A stretch of DNA of 64,000 nucleotides from Pseudomonas sp. TCU-HL1 (GTDB taxonomy: Bacteria; Pseudomonadota; Gammaproteobacteria; Pseudomonadales; Pseudomonadaceae). The position numbers were made by a program, and so were the translations under genes. Under the pieces are notes generated by a model. It had not been told where the DNA came from and did not search any database. It worked only from the letters and a program-made list of their open reading frames with translations. The DNA is taken from positions 5,704,001 through 5,768,000 of the forward strand of contig NZ_CP015992.1 of assembly GCF_001708505.1 (NCBI RefSeq), written 5' to 3'. Positions 54,167 to 63,815 of the stretch are shown one piece after another. The stretch's first letter is position 1, and every line of letters begins with the position of its first letter.

Positions 54167-55435
54167 TTAGCCGTTGAACACGTCATCCACCGACTTCAGC
54201 GGATAGTGCTTCGGATAGGGCAGGGTCGCCACGCCGGACTCGATGGCAGCCTTGGCCACAGCATCGGACACGACGGTGATCAGGCGCTTGTCCATGGGCT
54301 TCGGAATGATGTACTCGCGGCCGAATTCCAGGGAAGCTACGCCGTAGGCATCGCAGACGTCCTTCGGCACCGGCTCTTTGGCCAGGTCACGCAGGGCGTT
54401 GGCTGCGGCGATTTTCATTTCTTCGTTGATGCGGGTGGCGCGTACGTCCAGGGCACCGCGGAAGATGAAGGGGAAGCCCAGCACGTTGTTGACCTGGTTC
54501 GGGTAGTCCGAGCGACCGGTGGCCATGATCACGTCGCTGCGGGTCTCGTGGGCCAGTTCCGGCTTGATTTCCGGGTCCGGGTTGGAGCAGGCGAAGACGA
54601 TCGGGTTGGCCGCCATGCGCTTGAGATCTTCCGGGCTCAGCAGGTTGGCACCGGACAGGCCAACGAACACGTCTGCGCCATCCAGAGCCTCGGACAGGGT
54701 GCGCTTGTCGGTCTCGTGGGCGAACACGGCCTTGTACTGGTTCAGGTCGTCACGACCGGCGTGGATCACGCCCTTGCGGTCGATCATGAAGATGTTCTCG
54801 ACCTTCGCACCCATGCTCACCAGCAGCTTCATGCAGGAGATGGCAGCGGCGCCTGCACCCAGGCAGACGATCTTGGCTTCGCCCAGGCTCTTGCCAGCGA
54901 TTTCCAAGGCGTTGAGCATGCCGGCGGCGGTCACGATGGCGGTGCCGTGCTGGTCATCGTGGAATACCGGAATGTCGCACTGCTCGATCAGGGTGCGCTC
55001 GATTTCGAAGCACTCGGGCGCCTTGATGTCTTCGAGGTTGATACCGCCGAAGGTGATGGAAATTCGCTTGACGGTGTCGATGAAGGCCTGCGGGCTTTCA
55101 GCGTCGACCTCGATGTCGAAGACGTCGATGCCCGCGAAACGCTTGAACAGAACGCCTTTGCCTTCCATCACCGGCTTGGAGGCCAGCGGGCCAAGGTTGC
55201 CCAGACCGAGAATTGCGGTGCCGTCGGAAATTACCGCTACCAGGTTACCCTTGCCGGTGTACTTGAAGGCCAGTTCAGGATCACGCGCGATTTCGCGTAC
55301 CGGCTCGGCGACGCCCGGGCTGTAGGCCAGCGACAGGTCGCGGGCGGTGGCGGTCGGCTTGGTCAGCTCGACACTCAGTTTCCCGGGGCGGGGTTGGGCA
55401 TGGTATTCGAGAGCGGCCGTTTTCAGATCAGACAT
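54167..55435 (-). CDS. NAD(P)-dependent malic enzyme, short form
   Basis: 422 residues. Oxidative decarboxylation of malate to pyruvate and CO2. The short form lacks the phosphotransacetylase domain found in longer MaeB proteins. N-terminal malic domain with SLAYSPGVAEPVREIA and the catalytic Lys and metal-binding acidic residues in VMEGKGVLFKRFAGIDVFDIEVD; NAD-binding KIVCLGAGAAAISCMKLL; FHDDQHGTAIVTAAG. Cofactor preference cannot be decided. Convergent with ponA; the shared terminator is split by an IS remnant. Confidence 0.95.
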   Translation of the reverse strand: MSDLKTAALEYHAQPRPGKLSVELTKPTATARDLSLAYSPGVAEPVREIARDPELAFKYTGKGNLVAVISDGTAILGLGNLGPLASKPVMEGKGVLFKRFAGIDVFDIEVDAESPQAFIDTVKRISITFGGINLEDIKAPECFEIERTLIEQCDIPVFHDDQHGTAIVTAAGMLNALEIAGKSLGEAKIVCLGAGAAAISCMKLLVSMGAKVENIFMIDRKGVIHAGRDDLNQYKAVFAHETDKRTLSEALDGADVFVGLSGANLLSPEDLKRMAANPIVFACSNPDPEIKPELAHETRSDVIMATGRSDYPNQVNNVLGFPFIFRGALDVRATRINEEMKIAAANALRDLAKEPVPKDVCDAYGVASLEFGREYIIPKPMDKRLITVVSDAVAKAAIESGVATLPYPKHYPLKSVDDVFNG

Positions 55436-55534
55436 TTTGGCATTTCCGCTTTTGCTTGTGACAGACGTAACGGGCGAGGATACGCAAGATGCAGGGGGCT
55501 AACAAGACCGTCCAGTCACCCGACGTCAACCCCT

Positions 55535-56989
55535 CTAACGTACGACTTTAAGCCAATCTCCTGGTTTCGGCTCGCCGATTGGATACAAATTATTAAGTAA
55601 TCGAATACGATTTTCCAGATCCGTCTGCGTCCCTGGCAGCTTGCTGTCACGGGCCAGGCTGGCAATGGTCTGCCCGGACTTCACCTGGATCATATGCAGA
55701 CGCAATGGTTGGGCCAGGGCCATCTCTTCCTTCTTCAGCGGACGGAAGCTCCTGATGACCGAGAGGAAGTGGTCGTCCTGGCTCTCCAGCGATGCCCGAT
55801 TGCGAATGGCGCCGACGAACAGATACGCCTTGGCGTCCTTGTAGATTACCGCCACCCGGCGCGCCGGATTACCTGGCAACACAGCGGTAGCACCCGGCAG
55901 CCCGGCCTGCTGCAGCGGCTCCTCCATGGCCAGGCGCTGTCTGCCTGCCTTCTGTCGCAGGTAATCGGTCGGTGTCAGGCCGGGCTGTTTTCCATCCAGC
56001 GTCATAGCAATGAACGCCTGCTGGTCGGCGCTGTGGGTGATCACGGCGTCAGGACGGTTCACCAACCCCCAGCCCTCGGGAAATTGAAAGGTGAAGTTCA
56101 ATTCGGTGTGGTAGAAGCCCTGACCCCGGCGCACACCGGTTTCCGCCGAGTCGCCGAACGGCAGCCCCTCCAGGTGCTTGAGAAAGACCTCTCGATTCAC
56201 CACCTGATTCCCACCCGCCAGGGCACCGGCCGGCCCCACCACCTGTTTCAGCCGGGTGTCGTTGTCCGGGTGGGTATCGAACAGGCCGTGATATCCCGAC
56301 GGCGGCGCGTCCTGCCCCTTGCGCCGGGCCTGGTCACGGGCGAAGTCCTCCTGGTTCTTCAGCACCTTCACCACTTCGATCATGGCCTGCGGGTCGTAGC
56401 CACTGCGCGCGAGGTACTGGGCGCCAAGGCCATCGGCCTCCAGCTCCATGTCACGGCCGTAGCCACGCACGAACGCGGAACCCAGCGCATTGGTCAGGTC
56501 GCCCGCCGCGCCAACGCCAGTACCAATAGCGACCGCCTGCCCAAGTACGTTCCAGGCGGTGGACTGGCTTTGCTGCTGCACGCTGTGCCGCGCAGTAACG
56601 TGCCCCACCTCATGCCCCAGGACGGCCGCGAGCTCGGCTTCCGAATTCAGATAGGCCAACAGACCACGGTGGATATAGATGTAGCCACCAGGAAGGGCGA
56701 ACGCGTTGATGTCCGGTGAATCCACCACCGTGAACTGATAAGGGATATTGCTGCGGTGGCTATGGGTGGAAACTCGTTGCCCCACCTGCTGCACATAGGC
56801 CTGGAGCTTTTCATCGGCATAACGCGGATTCTGCCTGGCGATTTCCTGGTTATAGCGACGACCGAGGTCCAGCTCCTGCTGCTCGCTCATCATCACGAAG
56901 TTGGTTCGTCCGGTCGCCGGGTTGACCGCGCAGCCTGCCAGGAGGAAGGAAGCCAGGAGCAGCGCCAGTCCGAGCGCAGGCCATTTCAT
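55535..56989 (-). CDS. M48-family zinc metallopeptidase lipoprotein
   Basis: 484 residues. Lipoprotein signal ending LLAGC (C20). The M48 peptidase domain has the zinc motif HEVGH (H126, E127, H130) and the third ligand Glu in MELEADGLG. A C-terminal region follows (FYHTELNFTFQFPEGWGLV... and a LysM-like stretch IQVKSGQTIASLARDSKL). Resembles the BepA/LoiP group of periplasmic quality-control proteases, but the C-terminal part is not the TPR domain of BepA. Overlaps the nuclease gene upstream by 4 bases, so the two are translationally coupled. Confidence 0.9.
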   Translation of the reverse strand: MKWPALGLALLLASFLLAGCAVNPATGRTNFVMMSEQQELDLGRRYNQEIARQNPRYADEKLQAYVQQVGQRVSTHSHRSNIPYQFTVVDSPDINAFALPGGYIYIHRGLLAYLNSEAELAAVLGHEVGHVTARHSVQQQSQSTAWNVLGQAVAIGTGVGAAGDLTNALGSAFVRGYGRDMELEADGLGAQYLARSGYDPQAMIEVVKVLKNQEDFARDQARRKGQDAPPSGYHGLFDTHPDNDTRLKQVVGPAGALAGGNQVVNREVFLKHLEGLPFGDSAETGVRRGQGFYHTELNFTFQFPEGWGLVNRPDAVITHSADQQAFIAMTLDGKQPGLTPTDYLRQKAGRQRLAMEEPLQQAGLPGATAVLPGNPARRVAVIYKDAKAYLFVGAIRNRASLESQDDHFLSVIRSFRPLKKEEMALAQPLRLHMIQVKSGQTIASLARDSKLPGTQTDLENRIRLLNNLYPIGEPKPGDWLKVVR

Positions 56990-57786
56990 CGAAGCACCTC
57001 AAGCATGGAGTGATGGGTAAGCGGGAGCATCCAGCGGGAGTCCTTCGTATTTACGCCGCCCCTTCGCGCACGGTCAATGACCCACCCCCGCGCTTCGATT
57101 CGCCGTCCCGCCAAACGCTGCAATGCACTGGCATCGAACTGGCGCAGTTGCTTCAGCTCGACTCGCAGCACGACCGGCCCATCCAGCTGCAACCAGACTC
57201 CGCCGCGATTCCGGTCGACCCTCGTCACCCATCCCCGCACCAGGGCAAATCCACCCTGGCGTAGCTGCCAAGGCGTCTGCTGTGGCGGGCGCTGCCAGAT
57301 GCCGCGCCCAGCCTGGCGCGCCGTCCGCTCAGCTGCGGCGTGGCACTCGCTGAGCGCCGCATTGGGCGCAATGGCCACGTGGAACGCCAGGCCCTCCACG
57401 AGCAGGCGCTCTTCCAGGTTTCGCCCTCGACTGTCATAGAGATGTGCGAGAGTCCGGCCATATCGGTCCTTCGGCTCACGCCCGACGCGCATTTGCACCC
57501 GCCCGCCACTGACCCTTACCAGTTCATCCAGACGCTTGCGAGCCGCTTCTGCGTAGGGCTCGGCCTTCCGCCCCTTGCGAGCCAATTCAGGCGCATTCAG
57601 ACCAATCAGACGGACGCTTCGGCCATCAATCAGGCGCAGGGTGTCGCCATCGACGACTTTTCTGACTTTATAGGTAGGGAGATTGCCCGGAACCGGGCAG
57701 ACGGCCTGAAGGGGGAAACTCAGGACCGCAAAAAAGAAAAAGGCGCCTGCTAGAGGCGCCTTTCTTGTCAGCGGGGACTTGGCCAC
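56986..57786 (-). CDS. secreted thermonuclease-like (SNase domain) nuclease
   Basis: 266 residues. N-terminal signal peptide (MAKSPLTRKAPLAGAFFFFAVLSFPLQA), then a staphylococcal-nuclease domain: VVDGDTLRL, RLIGLNAPELARKG and EPKDRYGRTLAHLYDSRG with the catalytic Arg/Asp/Glu positions. A C-terminal extension of about 100 residues has a beta-rich look (VLRVELKQLRQFDASALQ). Likely exported and calcium-dependent. The signal-peptide codons coincide with the rpmE terminator, so expression may depend on read-through or on an internal promoter. Start choice is open: other ATG/GTG codons nearby would drop part of the signal. Confidence 0.88.
   Translation of the reverse strand: MAKSPLTRKAPLAGAFFFFAVLSFPLQAVCPVPGNLPTYKVRKVVDGDTLRLIDGRSVRLIGLNAPELARKGRKAEPYAEAARKRLDELVRVSGGRVQMRVGREPKDRYGRTLAHLYDSRGRNLEERLLVEGLAFHVAIAPNAALSECHAAAERTARQAGRGIWQRPPQQTPWQLRQGGFALVRGWVTRVDRNRGGVWLQLDGPVVLRVELKQLRQFDASALQRLAGRRIEARGWVIDRARRGGVNTKDSRWMLPLTHHSMLEVLR
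57729..57761 (-). terminator. rpmE terminator, overlapping the nuclease start
   Basis: On the minus strand AGGCGCC (complement of 57755-57761), loop TCTAGCA, GGCGCCT (complement of 57741-57747), then TTTTCTTTTTT running to 57729. It is a textbook rho-independent terminator 52 bases beyond the rpmE stop. It also lies within codons 9-20 of the nuclease gene, encoding KAPLAGAFFFF. Confidence 0.88.
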
Positions 57787-57812
57787 TTGGCCTTCCCGGG
57801 CTGTTTCGGCCC

Positions 57813-58025
57813 TTACTTGGCGCCGAACACGCCGAAACGCTGCTTGAAGCGATCGATACGGCCGCCGGTGTCCAGAACCTTCTGCTTACCGGTGTAGAAC
57901 GGGTGGCACTCGGAGCATACGTCGAGGCTGATGTTCTTACCCAGGGTGGAGCGGGTCTTGATGACGTTACCGCAGCTGCAGGTAGCTTCGATCGCTACGT
58001 ACTCGGGATGGATTTCCGGTTTCAT
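57813..58025 (-). CDS. rpmE: 50S ribosomal protein L31, zinc-binding (C+) form
   Basis: 70 residues from ATG 58025. The zinc-binding C+ type has C16, C18, C37 and C40 in CSCGN and CSEC. A primary ribosomal protein of the large subunit bridging 30S and 50S; the C+ form also stores zinc. Divergent from priA, a conserved neighbour pair. A strong terminator follows. Confidence 0.97.
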   Translation of the reverse strand: MKPEIHPEYVAIEATCSCGNVIKTRSTLGKNISLDVCSECHPFYTGKQKVLDTGGRIDRFKQRFGVFGAK

Positions 58026-58191
58026 TGCTTGATCCTCAGGTCTGGCGTGCCGCCACCCGACCCTATGTCGAGCACCGCACGGAAACAGGCGGGGGATGAT
58101 ACCAGAGTGATGGGGTGTTGCAACCTGCCGGCCGCACCGGCTGTCGTGCGGCACCATGCTAAGATCGCGCCTTTTCGAAGGGACCGCCCGC

Positions 58192-60414
58192 TTGCCCGAC
58201 GCCCCCATTCTGCGCCTCGCCCTGCCCTCGCCCCTGCGCCGGCTGTTCGATTACCGGGCACCGGCCGGGGTACCTCGCGCCGCCTTGCAACCGGGCGTGC
58301 GCCTGCGCGTGCCCTTCGGACGCCGCGAGATCATCGGCGTACTGATTGAACTGGCAGAGAACAGCGACGTTCCGGCGGACAAGCTCAAGCCGGCCCTGGA
58401 GTTGCTGGACAGCAATCCGCCCCTGCCACCATCACTGTTCAAGCTCTGCCTGTGGACAGCCCAGTACTACCAGCACAGCCTCGGCGACACCCTGAGTTGG
58501 GCCTTGCCGGTATTGCTGCGCCAGGGCGAACCCGCCGAAGCCCGGCAAGAGCGCTTCTGGCACGCGGCTCCCGGCGCCAGCCTCGATGACCCTCGCCTGG
58601 CCCGTGCACCGCGCCAGCGCCAGGCCCTGAGCACCCTCGCACAACATCCCCACGGCGTCGCCCATCAGTTACTCAGCCAGTTGCAGCTGAACAAGGACAG
58701 CCTGGACATCCTGCTGGAGAAAGGGCTGGCCCGGGTCGAAGTGCGCCGCCATGCACCCAGCGAACGCCACGGCCCACTGCTGGCCCAGCCGGAGTTGCCG
58801 CTCAACCCCGAACAACGCGCCGCATTCGATGCGGTGCATGCGTCCTTCGGTGGTTTCAACGCCCTGCTCCTGGCTGGCGTCACCGGCAGCGGCAAGACCG
58901 AGGTCTACCTGCAACTCATTCGCCAGACCCTCGAAGCCGGCAAGCAAGCCCTGGTACTGATCCCGGAGATCAACCTCGGCCCCCAGACACTCGAGCGTTT
59001 CTCGCGTCGCTTCAACGCACGGATCGCGCTGCTCCATTCTGCAGTGAACGACCGAGAACGTCTGGATGCCTGGTTGGCGGCTCGCGACGGCGAAGCCGAC
59101 ATCGTCATCGGCACACGCTCGGCACTGTTCACGCCACTGAAAAACCCCGGCCTGATCATCATCGACGAGGAGCACGACGCGTCCTATAAGCAACAGGAAG
59201 GCCTGCGCTACCACGCCCGCGACCTGGCACTGGTACGCGCCCGCCAGGAGAACATTCCGATCCTGCTGGGCTCGGCCACCCCCTCACTGGAGAGCCTGCA
59301 GAACGCCCACGCCGGTCGCTACGGCCTGCTGCGCCTGACCCAGCGCGCCGGCGGTGCCAAGCAGCCGCGCTTCCTGCGCCTGGATGTGAAAAGCCTGCCG
59401 CTGGATTCCGGCATCTCCATGCCACTGCAGCAAGCCATCACCCAGACCCTGGCCGCCGGGCAGCAGGTGCTGGTATTCCTCAACCGTCGCGGTTTCGCCC
59501 CCACCCTGCTGTGCCACGACTGCGGCTGGATCAGCCAATGCCCGCGCTGCGACGCCCGCATGACGCTGCACCAGCGCTTCAACGAGATGCGCTGTCACCA
59601 TTGCGGCCACACGCAGCGCCAGCCCGCCAGTTGCCCCGACTGCGGCCGGGTCGACCTGCGCCCGGTGGGCGCCGGCACCGAGCGTGCCGAAGAACGCCTG
59701 TCGATCCTCTTCCCGAAGACGCCCGTGCTGCGCATCGACCGCGACAGCACGTCTCGCAAGGACGCCATGGACAAGCTGTTCGCCACCATCCAGCGCGGCG
59801 AACCCTGCATCCTCGTTGGCACCCAGATGCTCGCCAAGGGGCACCACTTCCCACGAGTGACCCTGGTCGCCATTCTCGATGCCGATGGCGGCCTGTTCTC
59901 CGCCGATTTCCGTGCCAGCGAGCGCATGGCCCAGCTCATCGTCCAGGTTGCCGGCCGTGCTGGGCGCGCCGAGGAGCCGGGGCGCGTGATCATCCAGACT
60001 CACCTGGCCGAGCATCCCTTGCTCGTGCAACTCACCGAGCAGGGCTATTTCGCCTTCGCCGAGCAAGCCCTGAGCGAACGGCGTGGCGCCGGCCTGCCAC
60101 CTTTCGCCCACCTCACCCTGCTCCGTGCCGAAGCCCACAAACCCGGCCAGGCGGAGGAGTTTCTCGACAACGCCTGCGCCGAGGCCGAGCACATGCTGAC
60201 GGAGCTGGGCCTGAGCGGCGTCGAACTGCTGGGGCCGGTTCCCGCGCCCATGGAGCGCCGTGCCGGCCGCTACCGGGCGCAGCTGCTACTGCAGGCCAAC
60301 GCCCGCGCCCCGCTGCACCGCCTGCTGACGCCCTGGAGCCAGGCACTGGAACAACTACCTGGTGGCCGCGCGGTACGTTGGTCGCTGGACGTCGACCCCA
60401 TCGACCTGTTCTAG
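58192..60414 (+). CDS. priA: primosomal protein N' (replication restart helicase)
   Basis: 740 residues from a TTG at 58192, preceded at 8 bases by GAAGGGA; an in-frame ATG at 58156 is possible but would add 12 atypical residues. Recognises stalled forks and reloads DnaB. N-terminal DNA-binding domain (LPSPLRRLFDYRAPA), Walker A AGVTGSGKTEVY, DEEH box IIDEEHDASYKQ, and two zinc sites: CHDCGWISQCPRC, then CHHCGHTQRQPASCPDC. Helicase motif LVGTQMLAKGHHF, then C-terminal domain. It ends PIDLF, a pentapeptide resembling sliding-clamp binding tails and shared with PonA. Confidence 0.96.
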   Translation: MPDAPILRLALPSPLRRLFDYRAPAGVPRAALQPGVRLRVPFGRREIIGVLIELAENSDVPADKLKPALELLDSNPPLPPSLFKLCLWTAQYYQHSLGDTLSWALPVLLRQGEPAEARQERFWHAAPGASLDDPRLARAPRQRQALSTLAQHPHGVAHQLLSQLQLNKDSLDILLEKGLARVEVRRHAPSERHGPLLAQPELPLNPEQRAAFDAVHASFGGFNALLLAGVTGSGKTEVYLQLIRQTLEAGKQALVLIPEINLGPQTLERFSRRFNARIALLHSAVNDRERLDAWLAARDGEADIVIGTRSALFTPLKNPGLIIIDEEHDASYKQQEGLRYHARDLALVRARQENIPILLGSATPSLESLQNAHAGRYGLLRLTQRAGGAKQPRFLRLDVKSLPLDSGISMPLQQAITQTLAAGQQVLVFLNRRGFAPTLLCHDCGWISQCPRCDARMTLHQRFNEMRCHHCGHTQRQPASCPDCGRVDLRPVGAGTERAEERLSILFPKTPVLRIDRDSTSRKDAMDKLFATIQRGEPCILVGTQMLAKGHHFPRVTLVAILDADGGLFSADFRASERMAQLIVQVAGRAGRAEEPGRVIIQTHLAEHPLLVQLTEQGYFAFAEQALSERRGAGLPPFAHLTLLRAEAHKPGQAEEFLDNACAEAEHMLTELGLSGVELLGPVPAPMERRAGRYRAQLLLQANARAPLHRLLTPWSQALEQLPGGRAVRWSLDVDPIDLF

Positions 60415-60469
60415 CGCGGACCACCCGGCCGATATCACCGATTGGCCCTTGCAGCTCGCCGCTTAAAAC

Positions 60470-60499
60470 TTGAAGCTGCGGCCGCAGGCCGCCGATAAT
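60470..60499 (+). promoter_or_regulatory. sigma70-like promoter for argS
   Basis: TTGAAG (60470-60475), 18-base spacer, GATAAT (60494-60499); predicted start about 60506, 47 bases before the argS ATG. Part of the region resembles the CTTGCAGC repeat seen at 6195-6242. Confidence 0.5.
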
Positions 60500-60552
60500 G
60501 CACAGTTTTCAACCAGCGCCAGCCCTCCCCAGGGCGGCCGGAAGAGCAGAAG

Positions 60553-62292
<1,740 letters not shown>

Positions 62293-62298
62293 CGGACT

Positions 62299-63015
62299 AT
62301 GGCGAAGAAAAAACCTGCACCCAAGCGCGGAGCCAGCCGCTACCAGGCGCCGGCCAAGAAACCGGTGCCCGGCTGGGTCTGGCTGGTCATGGGCCTGGTC
62401 ATCGGCGCCTTCGTGGTGTTCCTGAGCCAGCTCGAGCCGGGCCGCGACGAAGTGCGCCGGGCCAAGCCCGAGCAAGCAGCCTCTGGCAGCGCCAGTGGTG
62501 GCAGCAATGGCAACGGCAAGGCCAAGCCAACGCCAGCGCCAGCGCCAGCGCCCCAGGAACCGGTGAAGCCCAAGTACGACTTCTACACGCTGCTGCCGGA
62601 GTCGGAAGTCATAGTTCCGCCGGAGGCGGTGCAGAAGGAGACGCCGCCCGCGCAGCCGGAGCAGAAGCCGGTCACCCCGGAAGAAGCCGCCAAGATCGAC
62701 GCCGCGCGCGCCCAGGCCGCCCTCAATGGCGAGACCCCGCCTCCGCCGCCGGTGGTGGCCAAGGCACCGGTCACCAACCAGTTCTTCCTCCAGGCCGGTT
62801 CGTTCCGCAAGCGCGATGACGCCGACCGGGTACGTGCGCAGATCATCCTGCTCGGGCAGAACGTGCAGGTGGAATCCGGTACCGTCCGCGAGGAAACCTG
62901 GTACCGCGTACTGGTCGGTCCCTACGCCAACCGCGAGCAACTCGCCTCGGCGCAGAAGCAACTGGCGGGAAGCGGCTTCAGCAACCTGCTGTTACAGCAG
63001 CGCCAGAGCCGTTGA
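62299..63015 (+). CDS. FtsN-like SPOR-domain inner-membrane protein
   Basis: 238 residues. Short cytoplasmic N-terminus (MAKKKPAPKRGASRY), one transmembrane helix (about 27-44, VWLVMGLVIGAFVVFLS), a disordered Ser/Gly- and Pro/Ala-rich linker with a run of GCCAGC hexamers (62530-62553), and a C-terminal SPOR domain (about 160-235, FFLQAGSFRKRDDADRVRAQ). Resembles FtsN, the divisome activator, and follows argS directly, as in other gammaproteobacteria. Homologue of PA5052 by position. A role in cell division is likely. Confidence 0.87.
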   Translation: MAKKKPAPKRGASRYQAPAKKPVPGWVWLVMGLVIGAFVVFLSQLEPGRDEVRRAKPEQAASGSASGGSNGNGKAKPTPAPAPAPQEPVKPKYDFYTLLPESEVIVPPEAVQKETPPAQPEQKPVTPEEAAKIDAARAQAALNGETPPPPPVVAKAPVTNQFFLQAGSFRKRDDADRVRAQIILLGQNVQVESGTVREETWYRVLVGPYANREQLASAQKQLAGSGFSNLLLQQRQSR

Positions 63016-63029
63016 GCTGCTGGCGGCTC

Positions 63030-63157
63030 GTTGAAAAACGTCGGCGAGGCAGCCGATGCGAGGCAGAAACAGGCGAAAAAGCGGAGTTTACGAGTTGTAA
63101 ATGAGCATTTTGAGCCTGTTTCTAACGAAGCACCGGCAACGCAGGTAGTTTTTCAAC
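63030..63157. repeat. MITE-like palindromic repeat upstream of hslV
   Basis: 128 bases with terminal inverted repeats GTTGAAAAAC (63030-63039) and GTTTTTCAAC (63148-63157). Inner arms AGAAACAGGC and GCCTGTTTCT pair, and the centre is GCGGAGTTTAC (63081-63091) and GTAAATGAGCA (63097-63107). Those blocks and TGAGCC-GTTTC-ACG recur in the repeat at 13089-13229 with the same order. No coding potential; the open frame through it is not a real N-terminus of hslV. Confidence 0.75.
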
Positions 63158-63180
63158 AGTCTGCCAATCGTCCGTGCCCG

Positions 63181-63209
63181 GTTGAAAAGCCGGGCAAGGC
63201 CCCCCATCT
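63181..63209 (+). promoter_or_regulatory. sigma32 heat-shock promoter for hslVU
   Basis: GTTGAAA (63181-63187), 14-base spacer, CCCCATCT (63202-63209), close to the sigma32 consensus CTTGAAA-N13-17-CCCCATNT. Located 47 bases before the hslV TTG start. HslVU is a heat-shock protease, so the fit is biologically sensible. Confidence 0.75.
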
Positions 63210-63255
63210 GAGTTTCCATTCGGGCATTTCGCCCCGCTGCGTGGAGACTCTCCCC

Positions 63256-63786
63256 TTGACCACCATCGTTTCAGTCCGCCGCAATGGCAAAGTCGTCATG
63301 GGCGGCGACGGCCAGGTTTCCCTCGGCAACACCGTCATGAAGAGCAATGCCCGCAAGGTCCGCCGTCTCTACCACGGCCAGGTCCTGGCCGGCTTCGCCG
63401 GTGCCACCGCCGACGCCTTCACCCTGTTCGAACGCTTCGAAGGGCAGCTGGAAAAACACCAGGGCCATCTGGTCCGCGCGGCCGTCGAACTGGCCAAGGA
63501 CTGGCGTACCGACCGTTCCCTGAGCCGCCTGGAAGCCATGCTCGCTGTGGCGAACAAGGACGCCTCGCTGATCATCACCGGCAACGGTGACGTGGTCGAA
63601 CCCGAGCAGGGCCTTATCGCCATGGGCTCCGGCGGCGGTTTCGCCCAGGCCGCTGCTCTGGCCCTGTTGCAACACACCGAATTGTCCGCCCGTGAAGTCA
63701 CCGAGACCGCGTTGAACATCGCCGGCTCCATTTGCGTCTTCACTAACCAGAACCTGACCATCGAGGAGCTGGACAGCGCCGAATAA
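63256..63786 (+). CDS. hslV: ATP-dependent protease peptidase subunit HslV
   Basis: 176 residues from a TTG at 63256 with GGAG 8 bases upstream. The initiator is followed directly by the catalytic Thr (TTIVSVRRNGKVVMGGDGQVS). A longer in-frame extension runs back into the palindromic repeat and is spurious. Proteasome-like threonine protease forming a dodecamer capped by HslU; degrades misfolded and regulatory proteins. GQVLAGFAGATADAFTLFERFE is typical. Second catalytic features (Lys and Asp in VRRNGKVVMGGD) are present. Operon with hslU, 29 bases downstream. Confidence 0.97.
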   Translation: MTTIVSVRRNGKVVMGGDGQVSLGNTVMKSNARKVRRLYHGQVLAGFAGATADAFTLFERFEGQLEKHQGHLVRAAVELAKDWRTDRSLSRLEAMLAVANKDASLIITGNGDVVEPEQGLIAMGSGGGFAQAAALALLQHTELSAREVTETALNIAGSICVFTNQNLTIEELDSAE

Positions 63787-63815
63787 GGCTGCCGTCCCGC
63801 ATTGGAGCCATTTTC

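Noticed and set aside
63031..63255. N-terminal extension of hslV through the palindromic repeat
   Set aside because: The mature protease must begin with Thr right after the initiator; the TTG at 63256 with GGAG upstream gives that.
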